A DNA stretch of 64,000 bases. It comes from Sphingobium sp. HWE2-09 (lineage in GTDB: Bacteria > Pseudomonadota > Alphaproteobacteria > Sphingomonadales > Sphingomonadaceae). The stretch is taken from positions 1 through 64,000 of the forward strand of contig NZ_JAYKZX010000003.1 in assembly GCF_035989265.1 (NCBI RefSeq), read 5' to 3'. Below are positions 54,264-63,172 of this stretch, in pieces. The position numbers and the translations under genes are program-made. Below the pieces are notes generated by a model that was given only the letters and a program-made list of their open reading frames with translations, made no database searches and was not told the origin of the DNA. How positions within the stretch are numbered: the stretch's first letter is position 1; every line of letters starts with the position of its first letter.

Positions 54264-55076
54264 ATGCCGGAACTTCCAGAAGTCGAAACCACCGTCGCGG
54301 GCCTGCGCGCCGTCCTTCAGGGCAGCATATTGACGCGGGTGGAGCCACGCCGTGCGGACCTGCGTTTTCCCATACCCGTCGACCTGCGCCAGCGGATGAC
54401 AGGGGCGACGGTGACGGGGCTGTCGCGCCGGGCCAAATATGGCCTCATCGAAACCGATCGCGGCGACATGATGATCTTTCACCTGGGCATGTCGGGCCGC
54501 TGGCGGATCGACCCGGCGGAAATCGGCACGCACGACCATCTGTTGCTGGAAACCAGCCACGGCCATGTGCTGGCGCTCAACGATCCGCGCCGATTCGGGT
54601 CGCTCGACCTGGTGCGGTCGGACATATGGACCAGCTATGCCCCCTTCACCCGCATGGGACCGGAGCCGCTGGGGCCGGATTTCGACGTCCGCCGCCTCGC
54701 CGACGCGCTCAAGGGCAAGGGGACGTCGATCAAGGCGGCACTGCTGGACCAGCGGGTCGTGGCGGGGCTGGGCAATATCTATGTGTGCGAAGCGCTCAAC
54801 ATGGCGGGCATCGCGCCGACGCGGGCGGCGGGCAAGATCAGCGGCCCGCGCCTTACCGTGCTGGTCGATGCGATTCGCACGGTGCTGACGGCGGCGATCG
54901 TGGCGGGCGGCTCCACCCTGCGCGACTATGCGCGGCCCGATGGGGAGTTGGGCTATTTTTCCAAACAATGGCGGGTCTATGGCCGGGAAGGCGAAACTTG
55001 CCCGTGCGGCGGCACGGTGGAACGGCGAGTCGATGGCGGACGATCGACCTTTTACTGCCGCAAATGCCAGAAATAG
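54264..55076 (+). CDS. mutM: Formamidopyrimidine-DNA glycosylase
   Basis: A 270-residue Fpg: N-terminal MPELPEVETTVAGLR with catalytic Pro2/Glu3, LNDPRRFGSLDLV, VAGLGNIYVCEALNMAGIAP (H2TH), and GSTLRDYARPDGELGYFSKQWRVYGREG. The C-terminal zinc finger reads CPCGG...CRKCQ: the first pair is spaced CxC instead of the normal CxxC. It excises 8-oxoguanine from DNA. An upstream in-frame opening at 54216 is not conserved. Confidence 0.95.
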   Translation: MPELPEVETTVAGLRAVLQGSILTRVEPRRADLRFPIPVDLRQRMTGATVTGLSRRAKYGLIETDRGDMMIFHLGMSGRWRIDPAEIGTHDHLLLETSHGHVLALNDPRRFGSLDLVRSDIWTSYAPFTRMGPEPLGPDFDVRRLADALKGKGTSIKAALLDQRVVAGLGNIYVCEALNMAGIAPTRAAGKISGPRLTVLVDAIRTVLTAAIVAGGSTLRDYARPDGELGYFSKQWRVYGREGETCPCGGTVERRVDGGRSTFYCRKCQK

Positions 55077-55194
55077 CCGGGCGGCCACCGGTTGACGACC
55101 CCCGCGATCCCCTGTAAGGGGCGCTCCTTCATGAGGCGGGTCGGCGAGTCCCGGCAGGCCTCTTCCCGAGATTGACGAGAACCGAGGACTGTAA

Positions 55195-55458
55195 ATGGCC
55201 AATACGCCGCAAGCCAAGAAGCGCATCCGCCGCAACGAACGTCGCGCCGCCATCAATGGCGCCCGCATCAGCCGGATTCGTACCCTGGTGAAGAAGGTGG
55301 AAACCGCCCTCGTCGCTGGTGACAAGGATGCCGCCGCTGCCGCGCTGCAGACCGTCCAGCCCGAGCTGGCTCGTGGCGTCGCCCGTGGCGTGATGCATAA
55401 GAACACCGCCGCGCGCAAGTTCGGCCGCCTGACCAAGGCTGTCAGCGCGCTCGCCTAA
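55195..55458 (+). CDS. rpsT: 30S ribosomal protein S20
   Basis: An 87-residue basic protein, [21 protein letters not shown]..., with the S20 helical hairpin and C-terminal [21 protein letters not shown]. It binds 16S rRNA early in 30S assembly. The order mutM-rpsT-dnaA is seen across alphaproteobacteria. Confidence 0.97.
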   Translation: MANTPQAKKRIRRNERRAAINGARISRIRTLVKKVETALVAGDKDAAAAALQTVQPELARGVARGVMHKNTAARKFGRLTKAVSALA

Positions 55459-55488
55459 AACCTCTTTCAGGTTTTCAGAGATGATATG

Positions 55489-55516
55489 GCCCGCCCCATC
55501 ACTGGGGCGGGCTTTT
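55489..55516 (+). terminator. Intrinsic terminator of rpsT
   Basis: A perfect 9-bp GCCCGCCCC/GGGGCGGGC stem with an ATCACT loop is followed by TTTTCG. Confidence 0.88.
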
Positions 55517-55894
55517 CGTCGTTCTGTCACAAATGGGTCATTTTTCATGATCGGCCGGTTTCTCGCGATTCGACGCACTGCGGCATAAATGAGTGCCAAT
55601 AAAGCATTGAAAAAGCTGAATAAATTTAGTTATTAAAGAATCCGGCGGCTTTGCTGAGTCAACGGCTTTATTTCACTTTTTTGAACCATGCCGCCCTTGA
55701 TCCGGCGTCGCACCCCTGTCTATTTTCGAAATCCGGCCGCCGTCGAATCGCTACGGTGACTCATCCATGGCGGCCGTCATGTGAGATCGATTATCGCGTA
55801 GGACTCGGAATCGCGGGGGCTTTTCCGATCGGGTAACTGCGCGCATTTTTTCCTGCCCGAACCAGGGGGCGAAGTTGGTAGGTCGTCGAAGCTT
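55517..55894. other. AT-rich leader/promoter region of dnaA
   Basis: These 378 bases are more AT-rich than the surroundings (for example the stretch around 55600-55640). No gene is seen. I looked for clustered DnaA boxes (TTATNCACA) and did not find a convincing set, so oriC is not claimed; the dnaA promoter must lie here. Confidence 0.55.
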
Positions 55895-57304
55895 ATGAAG
55901 GATGTTGTGCGCGTGGTGGGTTGGCAGGACGGAGAGATGCTTCAGGCCGATGCGGGCCTGGAATCCGCCTGGACCAGCATCCGCACCGGCCTGCGCCGCG
56001 ATGTCGGCGCCCGCATGTTCGACCAATGGTTGAAGCCTGTGCGGCTGGGCGACTATTGCCCCGATTCGCAGACGCTGGACCTGCTGGTGGCCAGCGACTT
56101 CAGCGCCAATTTCGTGACCGGGCAATTTGGCGACCGCTTGCGCATGGCCTGGCGCAGCATCGGCGCTGGCGTCCGCGAAGTGCGGGTGTTGCGCGCGCCC
56201 GACGCATCGGGCCCGCGCCTGCTGGAAATGAAGGCTGTCGAGCCGGTCGTGACCGTGGCGGACGAAGCGCCCGTTACGATCGCCTCCAATTTTCTGCCGC
56301 GCCACGGCTTTGCCGATTTCATCGTCGGCGACACCAACCGGCTCGCCTGTTCCGCGGCGCAGGCGATGGCGGGCGAGGCCACGCCGCGCTTCAGCCCGCT
56401 GTTCGTCCATGGCGGCACCGGGCAGGGCAAGACCCATTTGCTCCACGCCATCGCGCGCGCATTTTCCACCCACTCTCCGTCGGCGCCGGTCCTCTATATG
56501 TCGGCCGAACGCTTCATGATGGAGTTTGTGAATGCGATGCGCGCCAACGACACGATGGCGTTCAAGGCGCGGCTGCGCGCGGCGCGGCTGCTGCTGATCG
56601 ACGACATCCAGTTCATCGCGGGCAAGGGATCGACGCAGGAGGAGTTTCTCCACACGATCAACGACCTGATCGACAGCGGCGCGCGCATCGTCGTGACCGC
56701 GGACCGGGCGCCGCAGATGCTCGAATCGATCGACCCGCGCATCCTGTCGCGGCTGGCCGGTGGGCTGGTCGCGGACATCCAGCCCGCTGGCCTGGACCTG
56801 CGCCTCGCCATCCTCGAATCCAAGCGCGCGGTGGCGGGCGATCCGCCGGTACCTGACGCCGTGATCGATTTTCTGGCCCGCGCGATCCGCTCGAACGTGC
56901 GCGAACTGGAAGGGGCGTTCAACAAGCTGGTCGCTTATGGTCAGCTCACCGGTCGTTCGATCGACCTGGACTTTGCGCAGGGGATGCTGGCCGACGCGGT
57001 GCGCGCCAATGCCCGGCGCATCACCGTGGATGAAATCCAGAAGGCCTGCGCCGCGCATTTCAAGATCGACCCGTCGGAAATGCGCTCCAAGCGTCGCGCC
57101 CGCGCTGTCGCGCGCCCGCGTCAGGTCGCCATGTATCTCGCCAAGAAGATGACGCCGCGCTCGCTGCCCGAAATCGGCCGCATCTTCGGCGGTCGCGATC
57201 ACAGCACGGTCATCCATGCCGTCCGCACGATCGAGCAACTGCGCGAAAGCAACCCGGATATCGACGCCGACGTGCGTGCCTTGCAGCGCCTGCTGGAGGG
57301 CTAA
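55895..57304 (+). CDS. dnaA: Chromosomal replication initiator protein
   Basis: A 469-residue DnaA. Domain I around AWTSIRTGLRRDVGARMFDQWLKPV; AAA+ domain with Walker A GGTGQGKTHLLHA, Walker B LLLIDDIQFIAGK, and sensor motifs DPRILSRLAGG; and domain IV with the DnaA-box signature GGRDHSTVIHAVRTIEQL. It opens oriC. Walker A reads GGTGQGKT rather than the commoner GGVGLGKT, within known variation. Domain II is short. ATG at 55895 follows a weak ribosome site; the downstream ATG at 55937 is a less likely start. Confidence 0.96.
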   Translation: MKDVVRVVGWQDGEMLQADAGLESAWTSIRTGLRRDVGARMFDQWLKPVRLGDYCPDSQTLDLLVASDFSANFVTGQFGDRLRMAWRSIGAGVREVRVLRAPDASGPRLLEMKAVEPVVTVADEAPVTIASNFLPRHGFADFIVGDTNRLACSAAQAMAGEATPRFSPLFVHGGTGQGKTHLLHAIARAFSTHSPSAPVLYMSAERFMMEFVNAMRANDTMAFKARLRAARLLLIDDIQFIAGKGSTQEEFLHTINDLIDSGARIVVTADRAPQMLESIDPRILSRLAGGLVADIQPAGLDLRLAILESKRAVAGDPPVPDAVIDFLARAIRSNVRELEGAFNKLVAYGQLTGRSIDLDFAQGMLADAVRANARRITVDEIQKACAAHFKIDPSEMRSKRRARAVARPRQVAMYLAKKMTPRSLPEIGRIFGGRDHSTVIHAVRTIEQLRESNPDIDADVRALQRLLEG

Positions 57305-57319
57305 GGGCGTCAGGAGGGG

Positions 57320-57364
57320 TGTGTTCCCGCGCAGGTGGGAACCCAGTCCCGCCGCACGAACTGG
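57320..57364. repeat. Dispersed palindromic repeat, family A
   Basis: GTGTTCCCGCGCAGGTGGGAACCCAG with a following degenerate half (CTGGTTGCCTGCCC) lies between dnaA and the cyclophilin gene. Confidence 0.75.
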
Positions 57365-57423
57365 TTGCCTGCCCCCGCCGCAATAGGCTTTCGGATCACC
57401 GGGGCGCACTCTAGGCTGGTGGC

Positions 57424-58029
57424 ATGATTCGCCATCTCGCCCTCGCGCTCCTCGCCATCCTGACCCTTGCGTCCGCCGCCGCGCAGACGCCCGCGGCTCC
57501 GCCGTCCACCGATGTCCGCGTCGCGCTGGAGACGGACAAGGGCAGGATCGTCGTGGCGGTGCATTCGGACAAGGCGCCCGTCACCGCCGCCAATTTCCTG
57601 AAATATGTCGACCAGAAGCGCTTCGACGGCACGGTCTTCTACCGGGGCGTAGGCGCGGCCGACTATGGGTTCGTGCAGGGCGGCGCGCAAAATGACCCCA
57701 AACGGATATTGCCGCCGATCAAGCATGAGCCGACGAACCAGACCGGCCTCAGCCATGATGATGGCGCGCTGTCGATGGCCCGCTACGCGCCAGGCAGCGC
57801 CACCGGCGACTTCTTCATCGTGCTGGGCAAGATGCCGGGCATGGACGCCCATCCCGACGCACCGGGCGACAATCAGGGCTTTGCCGTCTTCGCCCATGTG
57901 GTGGAGGGAATGGACGTGGTGAAGGCGATATTGGCCGCGCCCAAATCGCCCACGGCAGGCGAAGGCGTGATGAAGGGGCAGATGCTGGAAGCGCCGGTGA
58001 AGATCGTCACGGCGCGGCGGGTGCCGTGA
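57424..58029 (+). CDS. Cyclophilin-type peptidyl-prolyl isomerase, exported
   Basis: A 201-residue protein with a signal peptide (about 1-20, ending SAAAQ). The cyclophilin fold is marked by VALETDKGRIVVAVHSDKAPVTAANFLKYVDQKRFDGTVFYRGV, then GFVQGG, LSMARYAPGSATGDFFIVLGK and NQGFAVFAHVVEGMDVVKAIL. It should catalyse proline isomerisation during folding in the periplasm. The residues GDFFI and FVQGG match the active-site ring; the Trp of human CypA is absent, as in most bacterial members. Confidence 0.9.
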   Translation: MIRHLALALLAILTLASAAAQTPAAPPSTDVRVALETDKGRIVVAVHSDKAPVTAANFLKYVDQKRFDGTVFYRGVGAADYGFVQGGAQNDPKRILPPIKHEPTNQTGLSHDDGALSMARYAPGSATGDFFIVLGKMPGMDAHPDAPGDNQGFAVFAHVVEGMDVVKAILAAPKSPTAGEGVMKGQMLEAPVKIVTARRVP

Positions 58030-58082
58030 GGCTATGATGGCCGGGTTAATCGGACCAGTTGGAGCAGTATGGCTTTGATCTG

Positions 58083-58112
58083 ACCCGTTCGCTTCGCGCG
58101 AGGTCGAGAAGG
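58083..58112. repeat. Family C repeat arm
   Basis: CCGTTCGCTTCGCGCGAGGTCGAGAAG resembles the left arm at 16208. It is located downstream of the cyclophilin gene. Confidence 0.55.
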
Positions 58113-58164
58113 CGGTAACGCCATGTCCCCGTTTCCCTCGCTGCCCCCATGGTCCCGGCTTCAA

Positions 58165-58208
58165 ACGCAAAAGGCCCGGCGCTTATGCAAGCGCCGGGCC
58201 TTTTGCGT
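58165..58208. terminator. Strong bidirectional intrinsic terminator
   Basis: ACGCAAAAGGCCCGGCGCTT pairs perfectly with the downstream complement (20 bp) around an ATGC loop, with A/T tracts built into the stem, between the convergent cyclophilin and DUF4136 genes. Confidence 0.9.
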
Positions 58209-58223
58209 TTATGCGGCTGAGCC

Positions 58224-58889
58224 TCAGCCCTTCTTTTCGGGCGGCAAGGTGATCTTCACATCCTCGCCATTCTGGCCGGGGAAGTTGGTGAACATCGCGT
58301 CGATCAGGTTCGGCACCAGATAGGTCAGCTTGTTGGACAGCGACTGGGCGCTGGCCTTGCCTTCGAACAGGCGGCGATTGTCGGCGGCCCGGTCGATCTT
58401 CATGCTAAGATCGCTGGTATAGACGGTATAGCTGCTCACATCGTTGAAGCCGCCGCCGCCGAACAGCCAGGGATCATAAAAGCCATAGCCCCATGGGCGG
58501 CCCCAACGGCCGCGGCCCCAGCCGCCGCCCCAAGGGCCACCGAAGCCAGCGCCGAAGCCGCCACCGCCAAAGCCGGTGGAGCGTACCTTCTCACGACCAT
58601 TGTCGACATCATAGGCGACGCGGACGATCAGGTCCGCGCGGGCCGGGTCGTTGGCCTGGACATAGCCGGTCTGCGCCAGCCGCTGCCCGACCATGTCGGC
58701 ATAATGGGCGAACTCCAGCCCACCTGCGAGCTGCGGATTGTCGGCAACGACGATATAGCTTTGCCCGGCCGGGGCAGGAAGCTGCTGGAAACGGGCGACA
58801 TCGGCCTTGAAACCGGTGGCGCAGCCGGACAGTGCCACCAGCGCCAGAGCTGGCGCCGCAATCAGGCCGAACTTCTTGAAACGGGTCAT
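58224..58889 (-). CDS. DUF4136 lipoprotein
   Basis: A 221-residue protein with a lipobox (VALSGCATG, Cys about 23) after a hydrophobic signal. QQLPAPAGQSYIVVADNPQLAGGLEFAHYADMVGQRLAQTGY is a DUF4136-type N-terminal region, followed by a very Gly/Trp/Arg-rich loop (about 105-145, FGGPWGGGWGRGRWGRPWGYGFYDPW), and a C-terminal KLTYLVPNLIDAMFTNFPG. It is probably outer-membrane attached; function unknown. ATG at 58889 is selected over 58937 for a proper signal peptide. Confidence 0.82.
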   Translation of the reverse strand: MTRFKKFGLIAAPALALVALSGCATGFKADVARFQQLPAPAGQSYIVVADNPQLAGGLEFAHYADMVGQRLAQTGYVQANDPARADLIVRVAYDVDNGREKVRSTGFGGGGFGAGFGGPWGGGWGRGRWGRPWGYGFYDPWLFGGGGFNDVSSYTVYTSDLSMKIDRAADNRRLFEGKASAQSLSNKLTYLVPNLIDAMFTNFPGQNGEDVKITLPPEKKG

Positions 58890-59043
58890 TTTTCTGCGTC
58901 CTGTACCAGGCAAGAGCCTCTTAACATCATTGCGCATGCCATAGCATAACGCAACTGAACATCGATTGAACGCGCGAACCGACCGAACGGGCGCAAACCA
59001 TGTTCTTGTCTGACAAGGGACGACATGCGCCCGACCTTCCCGT

Positions 59044-59083
59044 AAAGCCGGACCGGCAGGGACGACGCTTTTGCCGTCCCTGT
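59044..59083 (-). terminator. Possible terminator after trpS
   Basis: CAGGGACG/CGTCCCTG (59057-59064 and 59075-59082) with flanking pairing forms a solid hairpin about 30 bases past the trpS stop, but no T run follows on the minus strand. Confidence 0.4.
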
Positions 59084-59113
59084 GATATTATCGCATCAGA
59101 CCCGCCCGGCGCG

Positions 59114-60118
59114 TCAGCGCATCAGGCCCATCGCATCATAGGCCGCGCGCAGGGTCGGCTCCGCTGCCGCCGCCGCCTTGGCCGCGCCCTTGTCCAGGAT
59201 CGCGTCGAGCGCTGCGTCATCGGTGCGCAGCGCCAGGAAGCGCTCGCGGATCGGGCGCAATGTTTCGACCAGCACTTCGCCCAGCGCAGGCTTGAACGCG
59301 CCAAAGCCTTGGCCCGCAAATTGAGCGCAGACGGCATCGGGCGTCGTGCCGGACAAGGTGGCGTAGATACCGACCAGGTTGTTGGCTTCGGGGCGACCGG
59401 CCAGTCCTTCCACCGTTTCCGGCAGCGGTTCGGGGTCGGTCTTGGCCTTGCGCACCTTCGCCATGATGGCGTCGTCATCGTCGGTCAGGTTGATGCGGCT
59501 CATGTCGGACGGATCGGACTTGGACATTTTCGCCGTGCCGTCGCGCAACGACATGATTCGCGCCGATTCCTTGGGGATGATCGGATCGGGCAGGGTGAAC
59601 AGTTCGATGCCGAAATCGCTGTTGAACTTGGCGGCGATGTCGCGGCACAGTTCCAGATGCTGCTTCTGGTCGTCGCCCACCGGCACATGGGTAGCGTTAT
59701 AGACCAATATGTCGGCCGCCTGCAGCACCGGATAGACGAACAGGCCGACGGACGCGCCTTCGCGGTCCTTGCCCGCCTTGTCCTTGAACTGGGTCATGCG
59801 GTTGAGCCAGCCGATGCGCGCGGTGCCGTTCAGCAACCAGCACAGTTCGGCATGAGCCGGTACGCGCGCCTGGTTGAACAGGACGGACCGGTCCGGGTCG
59901 ATCCCGGCGGCGACCAGGGCGGCGGCCATGTCGCGCACGTTGCGGATACGCTGTTCGCGCCCTTCATGCACGGTGATCGAATGCATGTCGGCCAGGAAGA
60001 AGAAGCACTGACTTTGCGCGTCCATCTCATCCTGCATCCGCACCCAGTTGCGGATCGCGCCCAGATAATTGCCAAGGTGCAGATTGCCGGTCGGCTGGAT
60101 GCCGGAAAGGACGCGCAT
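59114..60118 (-). CDS. trpS: Tryptophanyl-tRNA synthetase
   Basis: A 334-residue class I synthetase: SGIQPTGNLHLGNYLGAI carries the HIGH-equivalent HLGN, ADMHSITV, QAADILVYNATHVPVGDDQKQHLEL binds tryptophan, and AKMSKSDPSD is the KMSKS loop. It charges tRNA-Trp. It begins 15 bases after murJ ends, so the two are cotranscribed. Confidence 0.96.
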   Translation of the reverse strand: MRVLSGIQPTGNLHLGNYLGAIRNWVRMQDEMDAQSQCFFFLADMHSITVHEGREQRIRNVRDMAAALVAAGIDPDRSVLFNQARVPAHAELCWLLNGTARIGWLNRMTQFKDKAGKDREGASVGLFVYPVLQAADILVYNATHVPVGDDQKQHLELCRDIAAKFNSDFGIELFTLPDPIIPKESARIMSLRDGTAKMSKSDPSDMSRINLTDDDDAIMAKVRKAKTDPEPLPETVEGLAGRPEANNLVGIYATLSGTTPDAVCAQFAGQGFGAFKPALGEVLVETLRPIRERFLALRTDDAALDAILDKGAAKAAAAAEPTLRAAYDAMGLMR

Positions 60119-60133
60119 GGGAATGATCCGTTC

Positions 60134-61711
60134 TTAAGAAGTTGCAGTCTTGCGGCGCATCAGCGCCTTGATGTCGGACAGCCGATAGGCTCCGGTGACG
60201 AAGGATGCCAGCCCGTAAAGCGCCACGCCAGCGCCGACCAGCACCGCCAGCGCCACATAGCGCTGCACCATCGCGCCGGTCAGCCAGGGATCGAGCAGGT
60301 CTTCGCCCGCCCAGAGTGCCACGCCCATGATGAGCGCGGCGATGGCAAGCCGGGGCAGGCGGCGGCGCAACCCCGCATCGGCCGCGAAATGGCCGCGCTT
60401 CACCAGCGTGCGATACAGCATGGCAACATTGATGGTGGAGGACAGGGCGGTCGCCAATGGCGGGCCGATATGACCCAGGGTCGGGATCATCGCCAGATTG
60501 CCGATGATGTTGATCAGGATTGAAACCATCGCATAGCGCACCGGCGTCTTCGTATCGCCGCGCGCATAATAGCCGGGCGTCAGCACCTTCACCAGGACAT
60601 AGCTGGGCAGGCCGATCGAGAAGGCGGACAAGGCCCAGCCGCACCGCATCGCGTCTTCGGGCATGAAGCGGCCATATTGGAACAGCCCGCGCACGATCGG
60701 TTCGGCGACGACCAAGAAGGCGACGGTCGCGGGCAAGGTCAGGAACAGCGCCAGCTCGATGCCTCTGTTCTGCGTTTCCATCGCGGCGGCGTCTTCCCCC
60801 TTAGACAGCATCCGCGAAATGGTGGGGAGGAGGATCGTGCCAAGGCCGATGCCGATCAGGCCCAGCGGCAACTGGTTCAGCCGGTCGGCATAATAGATAT
60901 AGGTGATCGAACCCGATGCGAGCAGCCAGCCCGACAGGGCGGTGGAGACGAGCAGATTGATCTGCGACGCGCCAGCCCCGGCCGCCGCTGGTAAAATCTT
61001 ACGCAGCAACTCGCGCACGTCGCCGTCAAGGCGGGGCCGCTTGATCCGCATCGACACGCCCGCCCGCTTGCAGGCCAGGATCAGCCAGAGCAGCTGGAGC
61101 GCGCCGCCGATCGTCACCGACATCGCCTGCACCCGCGCGGTCTCATATTCGTTCGCGCCGTGGAAGAACCACAGCCCGGTGATCATCGCGACGTTGAGCA
61201 GGATCGGCGCGGCGGCATTGACCCAGAATTTGTCGAGCGAATTGAGGATGCCGCCCAGCAGGGAGGCCAAGGATATCAGCGCCAGATAGGGAATGGTGAT
61301 ACGCGACAGGGTGACGGCGAAGGCGAATTGCTCCGGCGTCGGGTTCTGCCGCGCGAAGCCGCCCGACAGCGCCCAGGTGATCGGCCAGGCGGCGGCGATC
61401 AAAATGGCGGTGAAGAGCAGGAGGACCGGCAGCAAGACGGCGAGCGCGCGTTCGGCGAAGTCATATCCGGCCGGTAATCCGCCGTCACCCGCCGCCTTCT
61501 TGTTGAAGAGCGGGATGAACGCGGCGGAAAAGGCGCCTTCGGCAAACAGTGCACGGAACATATTGGGCAGGCGGAAGGCGACGCCATTGAACGCGTCGGA
61601 CGCAAAGCCCGCGCCGACATAACGCGCCGCCAGCGAATCGCGCACCAGCGCAAGGATGCGGCTGGCAAGCGTCAGCCCGCCGACCGAACCCAGGGCGCGG
61701 ACCAGTTTCAT
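60134..61711 (-). CDS. murJ: Lipid II flippase
   Basis: A 525-residue MviN/MurJ transporter with 14 predicted helices. Blocks: LASRILALVRDSLAARYVGAG, FRLPNMFRALFAEGAFSAAFIPLF (with the central-cavity Arg), TIPYLALISLASLLGGILNSLDKFW, and YADRLNQLPLGLIGIGLGTILLP. It flips the peptidoglycan precursor lipid II across the inner membrane. It is upstream of and probably cotranscribed with trpS. Confidence 0.95.
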   Translation of the reverse strand: MKLVRALGSVGGLTLASRILALVRDSLAARYVGAGFASDAFNGVAFRLPNMFRALFAEGAFSAAFIPLFNKKAAGDGGLPAGYDFAERALAVLLPVLLLFTAILIAAAWPITWALSGGFARQNPTPEQFAFAVTLSRITIPYLALISLASLLGGILNSLDKFWVNAAAPILLNVAMITGLWFFHGANEYETARVQAMSVTIGGALQLLWLILACKRAGVSMRIKRPRLDGDVRELLRKILPAAAGAGASQINLLVSTALSGWLLASGSITYIYYADRLNQLPLGLIGIGLGTILLPTISRMLSKGEDAAAMETQNRGIELALFLTLPATVAFLVVAEPIVRGLFQYGRFMPEDAMRCGWALSAFSIGLPSYVLVKVLTPGYYARGDTKTPVRYAMVSILINIIGNLAMIPTLGHIGPPLATALSSTINVAMLYRTLVKRGHFAADAGLRRRLPRLAIAALIMGVALWAGEDLLDPWLTGAMVQRYVALAVLVGAGVALYGLASFVTGAYRLSDIKALMRRKTATS

Positions 61712-61727
61712 ACGATCGACCCCTGAT

Positions 61728-61807
61728 CCGTTCGCCCTGAGCCTGTCGAAGGGCTTCCTTTCTTTTTGGCAGAGAAGGAAGGGGCTTCGACAGGCTCAGC
61801 CCGAACG
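61728..61807. repeat. Inverted pair of family B elements
   Basis: CCGTTCGCCCTGAGCCTGTCGAAGGGCTTC and a matching reverse complement (CTTCGACAGGCTCAGCCCGAACGG) face each other with a short CTTTTTGG centre, between secB and murJ. It would fold into a long hairpin and may separate the two transcripts. Confidence 0.85.
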
Positions 61808-61830
61808 GGGTTGGAGATCATCGCAAGTTA

Positions 61831-62331
61831 TCAGGCGTGACCGGCCGGTTCGCCCGCGGTCGTTTCCATCTGCTGCGCCTGCTGCAGATAGAGCGCGCCG
61901 AAGTCGATCGGATCGAGCAGCAGCGGCGGGAAGCCGCCGTCGCGGATCGCATCAGCCAGCACCCGGCGGGCGAAGGGGAAGATGAGGCGCGGCGCTTCGG
62001 CCAGCATGAAGGGCTGGATCTGGTCTTCGGGCACGTTGCGCATGCCGAAGATTGCGGCATAGAGCAGTTCGACCGCAAAGGCGGTGCCCTGCGGCGCGAT
62101 CGCCTTCACTTCGATCTTCAGCGCGATTTCCAGCACGTCGTCGCCGACGCGCTCTGCGCCGATGTTGAACTGCACGTCGATCTGCGGCTGGTCCTGCCAC
62201 TGATAGACGGCCGGCGCGTTCGGATTTTCGAACGACAGATCCTTCACATATTGGCTGATCAGCGCGATTTGCGGCGCGGTGTCGGCGCCGTTGCTCAAAT
62301 TCGTGGTGATATGATCGGTTTCGTCAGCCAT
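61831..62331 (-). CDS. secB: Protein-export chaperone SecB
   Basis: A 166-residue SecB: QYVKDLSFENPNAP at the N-terminus, VQFNIGAERVGDDVLEIALKIEVKA in the beta-sheet, and LLYAAIFGMRNVPEDQIQPFMLAEAPRLIFPFARRVLADAIRDGGFPPLLLDPIDFGALYLQQ, the strongly conserved C-terminal region. It holds preproteins unfolded for SecA. It is divergent from the Tim44-like gene. Confidence 0.96.
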   Translation of the reverse strand: MADETDHITTNLSNGADTAPQIALISQYVKDLSFENPNAPAVYQWQDQPQIDVQFNIGAERVGDDVLEIALKIEVKAIAPQGTAFAVELLYAAIFGMRNVPEDQIQPFMLAEAPRLIFPFARRVLADAIRDGGFPPLLLDPIDFGALYLQQAQQMETTAGEPAGHA

Positions 62332-62515
62332 GCTCTTCCCTAGACTTCCCGTTGGTCCGGCGGCGCCAAGACCCCCGGATAATGATGACCCGCGCGCTTA
62401 GCAGGGGCGGCAGGGCAGGGCAATGCCGTGCCCCCACAAGCGCGCATTTGAAGTTGCGTGCAAACATGCCTATGTTGATCGGAACATTGTCCCACGCAAA
62501 AGGGTATAGCCTTCC

Positions 62516-63172
62516 GTGTATGTGATCGTCATCCTCGCCATGATCGCCGGTTTTCTGGCGCTGCGGCTCTATTCGGTGCTCGGCAAGCGCACGGGCCACG
62601 AACAGGAACCCGCGCTGCGTCCCGCCGACGAACGCGCCAAGGTGACGGTGCTGCAACCCGGCCCGATGGCGCAGAATAGCGGCGATTCGGTACGTCTGGC
62701 CGAAGGGCTGATCGCGCCTGGCGCCGAAAATGGCGTGCGCGCCCTGATCGCTGCCGACCGCAGCTTCGACGTGCCGCAATTCGTGGATGGCGCGAAAAGC
62801 GCCTACAAGATGGTGCTGGAAGCCTTCTGGCGCGGCGATCGCGAAGAACTGACCTGGTTGTGCGACGACGATGTCCGCGCTTCGTTCGAGGCGGCGATCG
62901 ATGCGCGTGAGGCCGACGGCCATGTGCTCGACAATCGCCTGGTCCGCATCGAAAAGGCGCAGATCGTCGAAGCATCCGCCCATGGCGGCATCGCGGAAAT
63001 CGCGTTGCAGTTCGAAGCGGATATCGCCGCCGTCACCCGCGACAAGGACGGCAATGTCGTGGCCGGATCGATGACCGACGCGGTGGGCACGAAGGATATC
63101 TGGACCTTCACCCGCGACATTCGCAGCGCCGATCCCAACTGGAAGCTCAGCGAAACCGACGAAGCGGCATGA
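62516..63172 (+). CDS. Tim44/TimA-family putative membrane adaptor
   Basis: A 218-residue protein: a single N-terminal membrane helix (MYVIVILAMIAGFLALRLYSVLG), a variable linker, then a Tim44-like domain with AYKMVLEAFWRGDREELTWLCDDDVRASFEAAIDAREADGHVLDNRLVRIEKAQIVEA and KDIWTFTRDIRSADPNWKLSETDEA. The secB / tim44-like / mltA order is conserved in alphaproteobacteria; the role is presumed to be in membrane-linked protein transport. GTG at 62516 is the start. It overlaps mltA by ATGA. Confidence 0.88.
   Translation: MYVIVILAMIAGFLALRLYSVLGKRTGHEQEPALRPADERAKVTVLQPGPMAQNSGDSVRLAEGLIAPGAENGVRALIAADRSFDVPQFVDGAKSAYKMVLEAFWRGDREELTWLCDDDVRASFEAAIDAREADGHVLDNRLVRIEKAQIVEASAHGGIAEIALQFEADIAAVTRDKDGNVVAGSMTDAVGTKDIWTFTRDIRSADPNWKLSETDEAA

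Noticed and set aside
55517..55894. Chromosomal origin upstream of dnaA
   Set aside because: The region is AT-rich, but no cluster of DnaA boxes was found; alphaproteobacterial origins are often elsewhere.
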